Shown piece after piece: positions 22,304-34,400 of a DNA stretch of 64,000 nt (the first letter of the stretch is position 1; every line of letters starts with the position of its first letter). The stretch spans positions 65,925,876-65,989,875 of the forward strand of contig CM056576.1 in the NCBI GenBank assembly GCA_029721435.1, given 5' to 3'. Position numbers and translations under genes: made by a program. Source of the stretch: Gymnothorax reevesii (taxonomy: Eukaryota > Chordata > Actinopteri > Anguilliformes > Muraenidae). The notes below the pieces were generated by a model. It was not told where the DNA came from. It did no database searches and was given only the letters and a program-made list of their open reading frames with translations.

Positions 22304-23155
22304 TACCATATGGAGACATTAGTCAGCCATCTGCTGCAGCAATTCAGTCAAAATTTGGATTATGGGTTTTGTAAGTAGCAAACCCTAAAACCTCTTGGCA
22401 CATGTTCTTACCCATGAGGACAACAAAATTTGTTTGTGGTGTTTATGATTTCAAGTATGGCTGCCATTGTGGCCATCTTGAAAATACCGTTTCAGTCATT
22501 TTGCAGCTAATTTTGCAGATATTGCAGCCAAAGTTGGTATATAGGTAGCTTTCCATGGACTTAAACTATTTATTCTGGGTTTTGCTGCTTTTGACATTAG
22601 ACCTTTATTTGACCTTTGGGCCATGCCCACCATGTAATGTTTTAAACATTAGTACTGTAGTACTGCACTGATGACACTGAAACTGAAAATACAAGCCACC
22701 CATATGGAAAATAAAATTTCTTCTTAGCGTTACAATCCAATTTCAGGTATGGCCTCCATATCTGCCATCTTGAAAATACCTTTTTGGCCATTTTGCAGCT
22801 AATTTTGCAGATATTCAAGCCAAAGTTGGTATGTAGGTAGCTTTCTATTAACTCCAACATAAATATTCTAGGTTTGGCTGCATTTTGACATTTGACATTG
22901 ATTTTGCCTGTGCACTTGGGCCGCACCCACAAAAGTTATAAAGATCTCTGTCTTAGAAGCTGCTGAAACAATGAAGCTGAAACTTGACGTTTGTTTCTAC
23001 CGATGACGATACCAAAATTCCTTTACAGCATTCTGATCCGATTTCAAATATAGCTGCCATAGCTGCTACTTGAAAATCCTGTTTATTTTTAATCCAGTCT
23101 ATTATGCAGCTAATGCAGCCTTGTACATATTGCGGCCAATTTGGTATATTTGTAA

Positions 23156-24165
23156 GAAGAGATCAGGGGAACACCAGTTGCAGGATCCAGAAGTGTTTAT
23201 TAAACACAAGACACTAAGGGAAAATTGGCAGACATGCCAGAAACAAAACACCGTGCACAAGCACTGAACAAATGGGAAAACTAAAGCACTCCGCCAAAAG
23301 CAGGGGAAACAGAAATACTCACTCCAAGAGTGACTACACTAGAAAATCAAAAACTGAGCCTAACTAAACTGATGAACACACTGGGAGACTTAAACACAGG
23401 GCAGACAAGACCAGGGCGCAGCAAAATATAAGACTCAGGAATCATACAAGAAGAAACTCGGAAGGCACGAGGGACTGAGATTTCACCAAGTAGCACAGAG
23501 TCAATACAAGGATCCGTCTGATGACCGCTCTCCCAGCTCTGCCACATATAGTCATCAGAGGAGGTGGGGACTCGGAATGCAATCTCGGAGGGAAACAAAA
23601 ACACATAGGATTAATAAAACAATTACACGAGAACCGGGTTAACAATAATGACTTGAGACAAGACGCTGAGACCAAGCTAGACAGTTTAGATTAAGGTAAT
23701 CTAAACATGATGAGTAAAAAGCACCACAAGAGAAGTAAAGGAAAGCATAGCTTTAAACGCAGTTATTCAGGGACATCTTAGGCAGAATGCACAAAAGCTA
23801 GGAAATACACACACTCGCTAATGAGTTGATTAAGGTTAATACTATGTGACGAAATATTTATAATCACCCTCAAATAAGTGCTGGTTAGTACGGGTTAGTA
23901 ATATCCTATCAGAGAACACGTTCACTCAGAGTTTCGCGAGACCCAGAATTAAACACAGCTGGAAGCAATGAATGAAATACCAGAGACGAAACTGAAAGAG
24001 GAAACGTGATTGGACGACGAGACGCAGACATGCTGAAGGTTGTCACGCGACATCACAGCAGCCTATGACAATGCAGAGTGGGAGTGGATCGTCAGATGGC
24101 CGAAATGAAAGCTGGAATATAAAAAGTAAAGCACAAGCACAAATAAATGCAAAGACAGCACACAC
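23156..24165. mobile_element. About 1-kb LTR-like insertion (copy B)
   Basis: It interrupts one of the 300-bp modules: module sequence stops at about 23155 and resumes at about 24166 (CATGGGCTTCAAC). The right 400 bp match the repeat at 2378-2775. The left part (AAGTGTTTATTAAACACAAG, then CAGACAAGACCAGG) resembles the repeats at 28.5 and 29.8 kb in texture. There is no coding potential. A solo LTR is the simplest reading, but no target duplication could be identified. Confidence 0.5.
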
Positions 24166-24365
24166 CATGGGCTTCAACTTATATACTCTTGAGTTTTACT
24201 GTATTTTGACATTTGACCTCAACATAACCTCTGCTCTTAGGCCAATTTCAAAATTTGAATTTAATTAGAAATCCAAAATGGCATCCATGGTAGCCTCTTT
24301 GAATTAACCTCTGTGTAGCTATTTTCGCAGATATTGCAGACAACAACCTAGGTGAGGTACAGCAC

Positions 24366-24807
24366 CTGTGGTGCTATGTTCTGTAAGTAGAGTGTATTAC
24401 TGGCAGTATTGGAGACACTGAATTACTATGAGTTAAGCACATCCCACTCTATAATGGTTATTAGCTATTAATTGTGATGTTTAGTAATCAAAATGCAGCA
24501 ATAAAAACATTCTATGGAAAAGTATACCTTGAAAATATGATATAAAGTATGCAACCGACGCAACAATTATTGAAAAAAGACAGCACCAACCGAAATAGAA
24601 TTTGTTAATACAAATTTTGTTTGTCATATTACAGCGGGAAATTTCAGGAATGCATGACAAAACGTGGCAGTTTTTTTATTTGTACATCGAATGCAGAAAT
24701 AATCAATTTTTTCATGAACTTGGGGTAATTATACATCTTACCTCTGCTAGCATCACTGCATTTTCAATATAAAATGTACAATTTGTTTGCGTGATTAAAA
24801 AAATGAC
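24366..24807. other. No gene recognised
   Basis: AT-rich spacer with nothing distinctive. Confidence 0.5.
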
Positions 24808-25091
24808 ATCCGACCTAGGGCTGGGCGGTATCCCGGTTTTATGACTTACACCGGTATAATTTTGAAGGAGGTATGAATTTGAGTCAATACCCCCATACTG
24901 ATGTTTTATTATTTATTATATCATTATGTGTACGTCGCCCACTCCGCTACTTTCCGATCAGGCGTTTTCAGACAGTTTTCACTGCTCGGGGCCTTCAAGC
25001 TCCGCCCCTTGCGTGTGCGGGTGCGCTCCCCGTCACACAGTATCCATGAACATGACTGCCGGTGGAGGCGGGCGACCTAGCTGACAGTAGT

Positions 25092-25276
25092 ATGGTGGTC
25101 GATGATGAACAGGAGCTGGTTTCGAAAAAAAAGAAAAAACAGCAGCTCTGTAATTTGGAGGTATTTTAGATGTATAAAGTTACCGAGGAGCAACAAGACG
25201 CTATCTGTAAAACCTGTCGCAAACAAGTTGTTTCAAAAGGTGGATGTATTGCGAGCCTGTCCATCACGGTTGCGTG
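25092..25276 (+). pseudogene. BED-finger N-terminus of a hAT/ZBED transposase
   Basis: Reading from ATG at 25092, a basic lysine-rich stretch (LVSKKKKKQQ) and a stop are followed by TEEQQDAICKTCRKQVVSKG and G. This fits the first half of a BED zinc finger (C-x2-C then KGG) that binds transposon ends in hAT transposases and in domesticated ZBED genes. The second zinc-binding half is replaced by unrelated residues and a stop, so this is a remnant. Confidence 0.6.
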
Positions 25277-25539
25277 AGATGGCTTGTTGCAGTTCTCTTT
25301 AACTTTACTGGTCTCTTCTTTTTTGTCCACTGTTTATGAAATTGTCCCTTATTTTATTAAGCGCTCTTTGTCACTTGAACTATTGGCACTTATCACGTTG
25401 ACTGCCGACTGCGAGACAACTCGTAATGGCCGGGGCTAGACCTGAAAATTTGGGGGAAAATATCCATCACTTTATTGACAACAGTCTTGGCTAATTCTAG
25501 ATGGGTTTCCTTTCTTAAAACGTTTTCTAATACAAAAAA

Positions 25540-26560
25540 AGTCAAATGGCAATTGAAGACACGGATTTCCCCCATGCGATCTAACGGCGACAAAATAATG
25601 GGCTACATTCAGTTCAGTACGGAAAAATAATTTAATTAGGCCTATAATTAGGTCTATGCACCGGCACTCGGCGACTATATTTCAGAGCTCTTCAGCGAAT
25701 GAGGGTAATTCTGGTGACAAGTACGTGCTTTCGTTCGTTAACATTTTCCAATCGGACAGCTGTCTCTTTTTGTTGTACAGCCAGTTGCGTGACCGTGCTG
25801 CAAAAACAGGTGATTTGGCACCGAAATTACCTTCCTTCGCTCAAGAATTCTAAAACGCTGCTCTCGTTGGAAAAAAAAATTCCGTAGCTGAGTGCTAGTG
25901 CACAGACCTATTTATAATTAAATCATCTTTTTGTACTGAATGTTGCCAGAGCTGCCAACTCTCATGCATTTCGCGCGAGTCTCGCGCTTCTTTTTAGCAC
26001 GTTCCAGTGCTGCAGTCAGCAATTATTCAGTTAATGCACATCTAAGAGATTCTCTTGCAGAATTACAGTCGTTGTGCACGGTAGTTAATCAGTTTCACGT
26101 GCATTACCGTTCATTTTCCCACTAGTGACATAGAATTCGGGAGTCATGATCGATTTCCTTCTTTACTCGTGAATTGGAAGCCATAGTAGTCTTATTCCAT
26201 TCAAACGATAAAAACGATCACGAAACAAATGCATTGCTTTTAATCCCCAATTTTAAAAAGTGCAAGAGGTCCAGAGTCGTCATTGCTTTCCGTGTTGGTG
26301 AAATTCACCGTTATGCAAGGGAAATAAACTGCCATGCACAAGGACTTAAATTATGCGTAAGAATCTCAAATGTACGCGCTGATTGAACAGTTGCTGACTT
26401 CGGTGAATATGCCTTCAAAATGCGTGTGACCAACGCCATATGCATGAGAATGCGTAGAAAGTTGGTAGTCCTGATGCAGCCCATTACTTTGTCGGTGTTG
26501 GATCGCATGGGGGAGAGAAGCCGTGTCTTCAATTGCCACTTGATTATTCTTGAATTATTT
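25540..26560. repeat. Nested inverted repeat inside the hAT relic
   Basis: GACACGGATTTCCCCCATGC near 25558-25577, with flanking bases to about 25615, is complementary to 26475-26545 (CATGGGGGAGAGAAGCCGTG, CTTCAATTGCCA). Inside lies a second pair: GCCAACTCTCATGCAT near 25951 and CATGAGAATGCGTAGAAAG near 26443. This suggests that a smaller element inserted within the hAT copy. Confidence 0.5.
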
Positions 26561-27166
26561 TTCCCCGTTATTTAAATCTGTGTTCATGCACAGCCGCAGG
26601 CCTGTGTTCTTAGCCGGGGTCGGCCTATTGAATCCGTTTACATTTTTGACTTTCACACAGCTCTGCAGGAGCAGAGATATACATTTAGGTATCAATTAAC
26701 CATTTTTGGTATTTTTATTTGAATCTCTTTTCATGTGAAACATAAGGCCTAGGTTCTCATTCAGGGTTGGCCTGTAGCTACTTCAGTGCTCTTTACTGTT
26801 TTGTTTTTTGCACAGCGCTGGAGCTCTGTATGAGCAGAATTATGCCTATTTGTATAAAGTATAGACTATGGTTGTAGAGATTTGATTTTACATAACTGTG
26901 TGTCGTTTTCCACCAGAAAAGATATGCTGCTGACATTTATTTTCACAGCTGTGCCTTCTTGAGCAGTGAAAGAAAATCTGTAAGGTTTTGTATGTGGTCC
27001 AAGTCTTAAAATAAAATAGGTTTTGATATACTGATGATGATGTTGAGTAAAATTAATCACTTTTCTTGCTCTGTATGAAATATCGTTTTCATACCGTATA
27101 CCGCCAGTCAGACAAATAATACCGGGGTATGAGTTTTAATCCATATCGCCCAGCCCTAATCCCACC

Positions 27167-28139
27167 AACATAATCCTCTACAAAAGGAGAGAATGTCACT
27201 CAAACATGAGAAATATGGAAAATATGGTCTTCTTTTTGTTTGCTACTTTGGTTTAAGTTTTGGTATGGATAATTAATTAACCTAACATGCAATAGCAATA
27301 CCCAACTGGTGACAGAGTTTCACCAAACTAGTGAAAAACAGGTTAAACTAGGGAAAAATTAGGACACTTTCACAGAGCAGGAGAAATTGTTGCAATGCTT
27401 TGTGTATCTCCTAAACTTAATTAGGAGTCATAAGTTTTCATTAACCTGCTTTACTAGATTTAGTCTTTCAATTCATGTCACGCATTCAGGTGAAAACGCT
27501 CAGAAGAGACAGGACAACCCCACAAACCTATAATAAGAACAATAATGCTTCCAGCTGGAAACCAGCCAAACAAACAAAAACCAATATGAGTAACTTAAAT
27601 GAAGTATTCAGAATTTGGCCTTACCTACAAAATATTAATGAAAAAGTTAATATTGCTTGCTCCTGTACTCTTCAGTTCCAGCATGGAAAGTTCAGGGGAC
27701 CACCTGAGAGTGATGTAAGCTAGCTTAATTAATGCTACTGTTCAGTCGCCGCTTGTTTTAAGATGACGATATTGTAAGCAAACATGAAGACAGATAAAAT
27801 GTTTTTCACTTTACCCTGTGATTTGCTCATAAAATGCAGAATTTGGATTTTTGAAAAGAGACCACATGACTTCATAACTTCTGGCTCTACTTTTCTCCTC
27901 AAAAAAAGAAGTCTTCTATCTTGGTGTGCACGGAGGCTCATGCCTTTTATTCAAACACCAATCCTAGAATTCAATGCTATTCAAAGTTTATTGCAGTATT
28001 GGTAAATATTGGCCAGAATGCATTGTTTTCCACTGTATAGTACCAGTGTCAGGGTAAACAGGTGGTTAATGTCAGAATTTAACTGTTTCCTCACAGCAAC
28101 TTGTTACATTGAATGGCACCACTGTCTCATGAATATGTA
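27167..28139. other. No gene recognised
   Basis: No supported coding or RNA feature. The 82-codon frame at 27475 shows no domain. Confidence 0.5.
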
Positions 28140-29230
28140 ATGTTGCGGACCAGGATTCAAGTGCTGAGGCAGAGTAAAATCCAACTGGTATTGGCAGTAA
28201 CATAGTATTACTGGGGACGGAATCCCAGAGGAAACAGAGGAGGGGAACAGAGGAGGTAAGTGTATTGAAAAATACAATTTTAGGCAATGAGAACAAAAAA
28301 AAAACCATGAGAAGATTGAATATGGGTAATAACCAAAAACGCTGAAAACACAATTTTTTTTATAACAATTGACAGGTCTCGAAAATTTTATTTTCACCCC
28401 TCAGCCCTGAGTTGCAAGATAAAAACTTTCACATACACCGGTAAGCAGACAGGTGTAATGTTGCGATCAGGAACCAGTCGCGAGAACCAGGCAATGCAGT
28501 TGAACATGCTTTATTAATGAAGGGGGAGGAGGCAAAAGTACAAAGTCCACACTCCAAAAATCTAAATCCAGCTGGGCAAAAATAGAATCCAAAAACCAGG
28601 GCAGCAGTCAAAATAAACGTAGTCGGACAGAAATGGGTCTGGTTCACAGATACAGGAATGTCAAAGAAGCAAAACCAGAATCCGATGGGCGTAATCCGAA
28701 TCGTAACCAGGGCAGCAAACAAAGATCTCGTGGTTGGGCAGAAAAAGCTCAAAATACACAGATGCAACAATAATCCAAAAATCACAAAGGCAAAAATCGA
28801 AAGTTGGGCAGTCCAGTCAGAAAGATAAACTCTGAGTAATCGAGGCAAAATGAAACGTAGCAGAAGAAGACTGAGGAAAACGATCTGACGGAGAGTGGCT
28901 GTGAAAAGACACCTAATATACACTTCGGGGAAGATCGCATGGGGAGAACCACAGGTGCAGAGAGTCAGACTGATTACAAGGGGAAGGCACATGAGGAAAA
29001 GCCTAATCACATAAAATTGGTCAAAGCCAAAACGCGGACAGGGAACACGAGACATTCCTATAACAAACATACGGCTCCAGTCACGGAGTTTCTAAGGTGC
29101 ATGGGTTAATGAGAAACAGGACAGTGCGATCAGGTGTGAGCTTTCACAGAAAATGCTGCAAAGGTAATCAGGGAGAGCAAAGAGGCGGAGACTAGAACAG
29201 GGCGAGTTCTGAGAGCTTGTTAATCATTTA
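28140..29230 (-). repeat. LTR-like dispersed repeat, copy 1
   Basis: Its later part matches 29755-30480 in order: CAGGAACCA, CTTTAATGAA-type block, CAAAAACCAGGGCAGCAG-type blocks, AGTCAGACTGATTACAAGGG (28963) versus AATCAGACTAATTACAACGG (30240), and CTCCAGTCACGGAGTT (29071) versus CTCCGGTCCAGGAGTT (30354). On the minus strand there is a TATA-like GTGTATATTAGG and an AATAAAGC polyadenylation-like signal (at 28507), so an LTR on the minus strand is plausible. Long minus-strand frames here are hydrophobic and compositional, not genes. Confidence 0.45.
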
Positions 29231-29754
29231 GTAAGTGCAACTATACAAATCCTTGGTGCTCGTTAGTAAGTTAGTATTAAATACAAGATTAGTTGTTGTT
29301 AGTAATCTTCGGGAAAAATAATAATCTGTTAGTACTGTTAGTTAATAGAAAAGAAGAGTGAAGCCAGTAAACGAGATTGGATGGAAAATCACCCGAAGAG
29401 TGACACACAAGACTGGGGCTGTGTGCAATGACCAGACATGAGACCAGATGGGGGAGACAAAGTGTAAAGCAAAATGGAAAACATGAACCGGAATGTGATA
29501 TGGCAAAATGTAAAACATAAAAAGTAAAGGAAAAGTAATCTAAGATAAAACATGACAAATCAAAGTAACCAATACACAATACATGATACAAAGAATAGTC
29601 AGACAAGAGCAATGATTCAGCAACACAGGTCAGTCAGAATATGCAAAGCATGAACATGGTCAATGCAGAACAGAACATGAGCAAATAGCAGAATCACAAC
29701 AACAGGTGCGTAGGAGTAAGGCCAACTGTGGACTAAAGTAAAGAAAAATATGAC
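29231..29754. other. No gene recognised between the two LTR-like repeats
   Basis: A-rich sequence. Open minus-strand frames are compositional. It may be internal sequence of a retroelement, but no gag or pol motif was seen. Confidence 0.4.
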
Positions 29755-30480
29755 GTACAGTTCAGGAACCACACGCGAGAGACAGAAATCCAAAAAACAT
29801 ATGCCTTTAATGGAGTCCGAGTCAAAGCCAAAAAACACAGGAATTGCCAAGCCGCAATACAAAATCCAAAAACAGTGTTGACTAGACAGGCAGGGGTCAG
29901 AAGCAGTAAGAAAGATGAGCAGAGGTACAAAAATGATAAGCAAAAAGACGTAGTCGATGAACAAGAGTCAAGGGCCAAGGGTCATACACAGGGCATCCAA
30001 ACACAGAAATCGTGGTCATACAAAAATGGGTCGAAATCCAGAAAGACAAACACAATACAAAAAAGGCAATGGCAAGATTCAAAGTCAGACAGTCCAGAAG
30101 ACGAGAAACAATATTCAATGGCATACGAGGCGCTTTGTACAAAGAAGTATTGATCAACGTTCTAACAAGAGCTGTGAGTGAAAAGACTGCCAATATGCAC
30201 ACAGGGAAGGTCACATGCTATACATGAATCAGGTGTAGAGAATCAGACTAATTACAACGGGAGAATCACGTGAGGGAAACCCTAACCACGAAAATTGGCG
30301 AAAGACAAAACACGAACGGGAATCACACAAACAGCCTATGACATTTACACAGCTCCGGTCCAGGAGTTCTACGTGCACAGATAACGAGCGCAGGAGAGTG
30401 ATTAAGCACATGCGAGAGATTCTCGCTGAAGCTCAGGAGAGGACAGAGACAGGCTAAGGGGCAGAGTATGGAACAGGGCG
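29755..30480 (-). repeat. LTR-like dispersed repeat, copy 2
   Basis: Relative of 28460-29230 in the same orientation (shared blocks are given there). Divergence is high, so this is not a recent LTR pair. Confidence 0.45.
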
Positions 30481-30559
30481 ATTGCAGAGAGGGAATTAGT
30501 CTAAATTAGTATCTGCATATGACAAGTAAAAAAAATTAGGTGGTTGACAGCACGACAAC

Positions 30560-30806
30560 TCTGAAATGATATTAATAGCGCCAGAAGTGAAGAGATAAAA
30601 GTATCAAGATATACTATTTCCAGGCGCCTGTGTGAAAATGGTCTGATTGATCGTGCTGCTGCCAAGAGCTGGCAACATCAAATAAAGATTTGACTTTGCA
30701 AAGAAATTCAAGGATTGGACACCAATGGACTGGGAACAAGTCGTTTGGACCGATGCATCAAAATTTTACATTTTCTCACCCAAACGCAGAGCCTATGTTT
30801 GCCTAT
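30560..30806 (+). pseudogene. Tc1-type transposase pseudogene, left part
   Basis: In shifting frames it encodes YTISRRLCENGLIDRAAAK, HQIKI-like text and then MDWEQVVWTDASKFYIFSPK. These are the helix-turn-helix end and first catalytic block (WTDESKF in intact relatives) of a Tc1 transposase. The reading continues beyond the retroelement at 36846. The left end of the transposon is not identified. The insertion of the Gmr1-like element cuts it just after 'RRAYV'. Confidence 0.8.
30803..30806. repeat. Target-site duplication, left copy (CTAT)
   Basis: CTAT precedes the left LTR and recurs at 36842-36845 after the right LTR. Four bases are short evidence, but the Tc1 reading frame resumes directly after the second copy. 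Confidence 0.7.
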
Positions 30807-31303
30807 TGTTATGGCCCCAATTTGTTATTACATTTATAACACAACAGCAACAGCAAGGGATGACAAACACAGTTTTAACAACTAAAACACATTTAATTTT
30901 TAACAAAGACAAAGACTAATAACAACCTACAACTAAAGACCAAGATTGATAAATAAGAAAAAACAGAAATAATTACAGTCCCTTTTTGTGGGGGGTGGCT
31001 TGGTGATGTCCTGGATGAAGAAAATGCTCAAACACAGGCAAAGAAATCCACAAAAGAAACGTCACAGGTCTTGAACAGAATGGCAGGTCTGGTCATCTTC
31101 TTGCAATTTCTCCTACTACTTTAGTGTCTCAATTCTTTTCCTTATATACTCTTTTGCAGACCCCACCCACATTTAGACCTCTTTTTTTTTAATTTTCTGA
31201 GACTTGCCCCAGACATGTCCAGGACATGTCTAAACATGACTCCAGTCTGAGCTTAACAAAAAAAGGTAAATACTGCCATCTAGTGGCCTATATTCACATT
31301 ACA
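30807..31303 (-). repeat. 3' LTR of the Gmr1-like element
   Basis: In element orientation it begins TGTAATGTGAATATAGG and ends CCATAACA. A TATA box (GAGTATATAAGG) lies on the minus strand near 31140-31155. The adjoining internal bases read GGAATGGAGG on the minus strand (31304-31313), a suitable polypurine tract for plus-strand priming. Confidence 0.92.
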
Positions 31304-31408
31304 CCTCCATTCCAAAAGGGAAAAATTTTGACTCATAAAGGCAAAATTTTTCTTTTCAATACAAAATGGTAAAGTGAACACTTGTCTATATATACATATC
31401 ATACACAT

Positions 31409-34400
31409 TCAAACACGGGATAAGCAATCAGCAATTACATTGTCTGTACCCTTCACATGCTTAATTTCCAAGTCAAACTCCTGTAAAATCAAACTCCAAT
31501 TCAACAATCTCCGATTCTTGTTTTTCATCTTACTCAAAAACATTAACGGATTGTGGTCAGTGTACACAATCATTGGCTTTTGTCCTGTACAAACATAAAC
31601 CTCAAAGTGTTGTAAAGAAAGGACCAGAGCCAACAGTTCCTTCTCTATTGTGGAATAGTTCCTTTGGTGGCGATTGAACTTCCTGGAGAAGTATGCCACG
31701 GGATGCTCAATGTCATCAGAGTCACTTCTCTGTAGGAGCGCAGATCCACAAGCTTGGTCGCTAGCATCGACCGCGATGGAGAACGGTTTGTTGAAGTCAG
31801 GAGATTTGAGCACGGGGAAGTGACACAGCAGAGACTTCAGGTGATCGAAGGCTCTCTGGCATGCATCATCCCAGGTGAACTTTACGCCTTTCTTCAGTTG
31901 GTTAGTTAGACTGAGAGCAATCTCAGCAAAGTTCTTGCAGAACTTGCGGTAGTACCCGATCATTCCAAGGAAGCGGCGCAAAGCTTTTTTGTTGTCAGGA
32001 ACTGGAAAGTCCATGATGGCTTGGACTTTAGCATTTATGGGTGCCACCTTACCCTGGCCTATGACGTAGCCAAGATAGGTGACAGTAGCACAACCAAAGT
32101 CACTCTTGCTCAGGTTAACAGTCAGGTTAGCCTGGGTCAGGCGCTGGAACAACGTCTCTACATCTTTTAGATGTTCTTCCCAGGAGTCACTCCATGTGAT
32201 CAGGTCATCGATGTACCCACCCGTGTGTGGCAATCCGGCGATTGTAGACTGTATCATCCTTTGGAACGTGGCTGGGGCATTTTTCATGCCAAAGGGTAGG
32301 ACTTCATACTGGTACAATCCAGATGGTGTGGCAAAAGCAGAGATGCTCTTGGCCCTCTCAGTTAAAGGCACACACCAATAACCCTTCAATAAATCAATCT
32401 TGGTCAGAAACTTTGCTTGCCCTACACTATCAATACAATCATCAATCCTAGGTATTGGAAACACATCAGTTCTAGTTACAGCATTGACTTTGCGATAATC
32501 TGTACAGAATCTAGTACTTCCATCAAGTTTTGGAACTAGCACACAGGGTGAACTCCAATCGGAGTTGGAAGGTCTGATAATATCATGTTCTAACATGTAC
32601 TCAACCTCTTTCTCAGCAATCTTTCTCTTTTCAGGATTCATCCGGTATGGATGCTGTTTTATTGGTTTGGCATCACCAACATCTACATCATGAGAGGCTA
32701 TAGAAACTCTCTTTGGAACATCAGGAAACAGATCCTCATATTTCTTGATCAACCTTTCAAACTGATCTCTCTGTGAGGGTTCTAAGTGCTGGAGTTTTAC
32801 ATCAAGATTTTGCAACACTTCAGTGTTTGACAATTTACATGAAAGAACTTCAGCTTTAATTCTTGGTTCATCATCTTGAAACTCCCCCTCATCTTCACAC
32901 GTTTCGACCATTTGAGAATCTGAAGTGACAGCTGCAACCCCAGCATTTCTGTCATGATAAGGCTTTAGCATGTTAATATGACACAATTGTTTTGGTTTTC
33001 TCCTATCTGGAGTCTTCACAATGTAATTGAGATCATTGAGTTTTGTCAGAATTTCATAAGGACCATGAAATCTAGCCTGCAATGGATTGGACTGCAAGGG
33101 AAACAACACAAGGACCTTGTCTCCTGGTTTAAACTCACGGCTTCTAGCCTTATGATCATACCAAGTTTTCATTTTTCCCTGACTTGATTTCAAGTTCTCT
33201 TTGGCAAGGTCACAAGCTGCACGCAATCTTTCCTTGAACTTGCTAACATAGTCTAACAGACTGATATGCGGCTCTTTCTCTTGCCATTGTTCACTCAATA
33301 ATAGCAAAGGTCCTCTCACTTCATGACCAAACACTAGCTCAAATGGACTGAATCCAGTAGACTCCTGCACTGCTTCTCTAGCTGCAAACAACAGCAAATG
33401 AACCCCTTCATCCCAGTCTTTCTCATGGTCATAACAATAAGTCCTCATCATTGTCTTGAGAGTGGAATGAAACCGCTCTAAGGCACCCTGACTTTCTGGA
33501 TGATAGGCACTAGAAAGAATCTGCTTTGCACCTAGTTCATACGCAACCTGCTGAAACAATCCTGAAGTGAAATTGCTACCTTGGTCTGACTGAATTTCCC
33601 TGGGAAGGCCAAACAACGTGAAGAACTTTATCAAAGCCTTCGAGATTGCAGTTGCCTTGATGTTACGTAGAGGTATGGCCTCGGGGAATCTGGTAGATGC
33701 ACACATGATTGTCAACAAGTACTGATTTCCAGATCTAGTCTTGGGTAATGGACCAACGCAATCAACAATGACCCTAGAGAATGGCTCCCCAAATGCTGGG
33801 ATAGGCTGCAATGGAGCTACAGGTGGGTCTAACTGGTGTTTTCCAACTACCTGACAAGTGTGACAGGTTTTGCAAAAGTTGGAAACGTCTTTCCGAAGCC
33901 CAGGCCAAAAGAAGTGTTTCATGATCTTATCAACAGTCTTGTTAACACCAAGATGACCTCCTAAAGGTAAACTATGAGCCATTGTTAAGATCTCATTCCT
34001 ATAGACCTTCGGAACAACAATTTGCCTGACCACTGCCCAATCTGCATTGGCAGGGATATCAGGAGGGCGCCACTTCCGCATCAACACACCATCCTTGAGA
34101 TAATACCCAACTGGAACTGCGTCTATTTCTTTTTCAGGAAGGGCTCTCCTCTTTAGTACACCAATTTCAGGATCATTAGTTTGCTCCTCAATCAACCGCT
34201 TTCTGGACAGAGACAAGTCTCCAGACACATCAGAATCACCAGACCCATCCGGCTGGCTGAATAGAGAACTGATAAAAGTATCTGATAAGTCCTCAAACGG
34301 AGAAACCATAGTAGGCCAATCAGAGTCATGAGGCGAACCACCTGAGTCCTGACTATTCAATGTACTGGACGGCACCACAACATCATCTTCTTTAGCCTTC

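Larger units (their letters stand above)
20880..24365. repeat. Composite repeat: about 300-bp tandem modules with inverted arms
   Basis: Starts with a stem-like AGCTCACCCGGACTGAAGGT and a GTCGTTCGTCGTCTGTC-type run. Related units then recur: an 'AAGCTGAAACTTGGTATGCA' block (21020), a 'TTACCCATGAGGACAACAAA' block (22405), CATTTTGCAGCTAATTTTGC (22497 and 22789), and AAAGTTGGTAT(A/G)TAGGTAGC (22530 and 22822), with weaker units at 22980-23155 and 24266-24360. The period is near 300 bp. Inverted arms (21122-21310 and 22120-22303) separate the first unit from the others. No coding frame is conserved. Confidence 0.65.
24808..27166. mobile_element. hAT transposon relic, 2343 bp, with 8-bp target duplication
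   Basis: Left end TAGGGCTGGGCGGTAT at 24816 and right end ATATCGCCCAGCCCTA ending at 27158 form terminal inverted repeats. They are flanked by ATCCGACC (24808-24815) and ATCCCACC (27159-27166), an 8-bp duplication with one mismatch, as expected for hAT elements. Subterminal TACCGG/CCGGTA words occur at both ends. The interior holds a BED-finger remnant near 25.1 kb and nested inverted repeats between 25.5 and 26.55 kb, but no intact transposase. Confidence 0.85.

Noticed and set aside
22380..24360. CRISPR-like array
   Set aside because: The repeats are about 300 bp, diverged, and in vertebrate DNA; no short direct repeats with unique spacers.
28429..29070. 213-codon minus-strand frame with hydrophobic segments
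   Set aside because: It lies in an LTR-like dispersed repeat, is compositionally biased (F, L, C, S) with no domain, and a relative of the DNA at 29.8-30.5 kb does not keep the frame.
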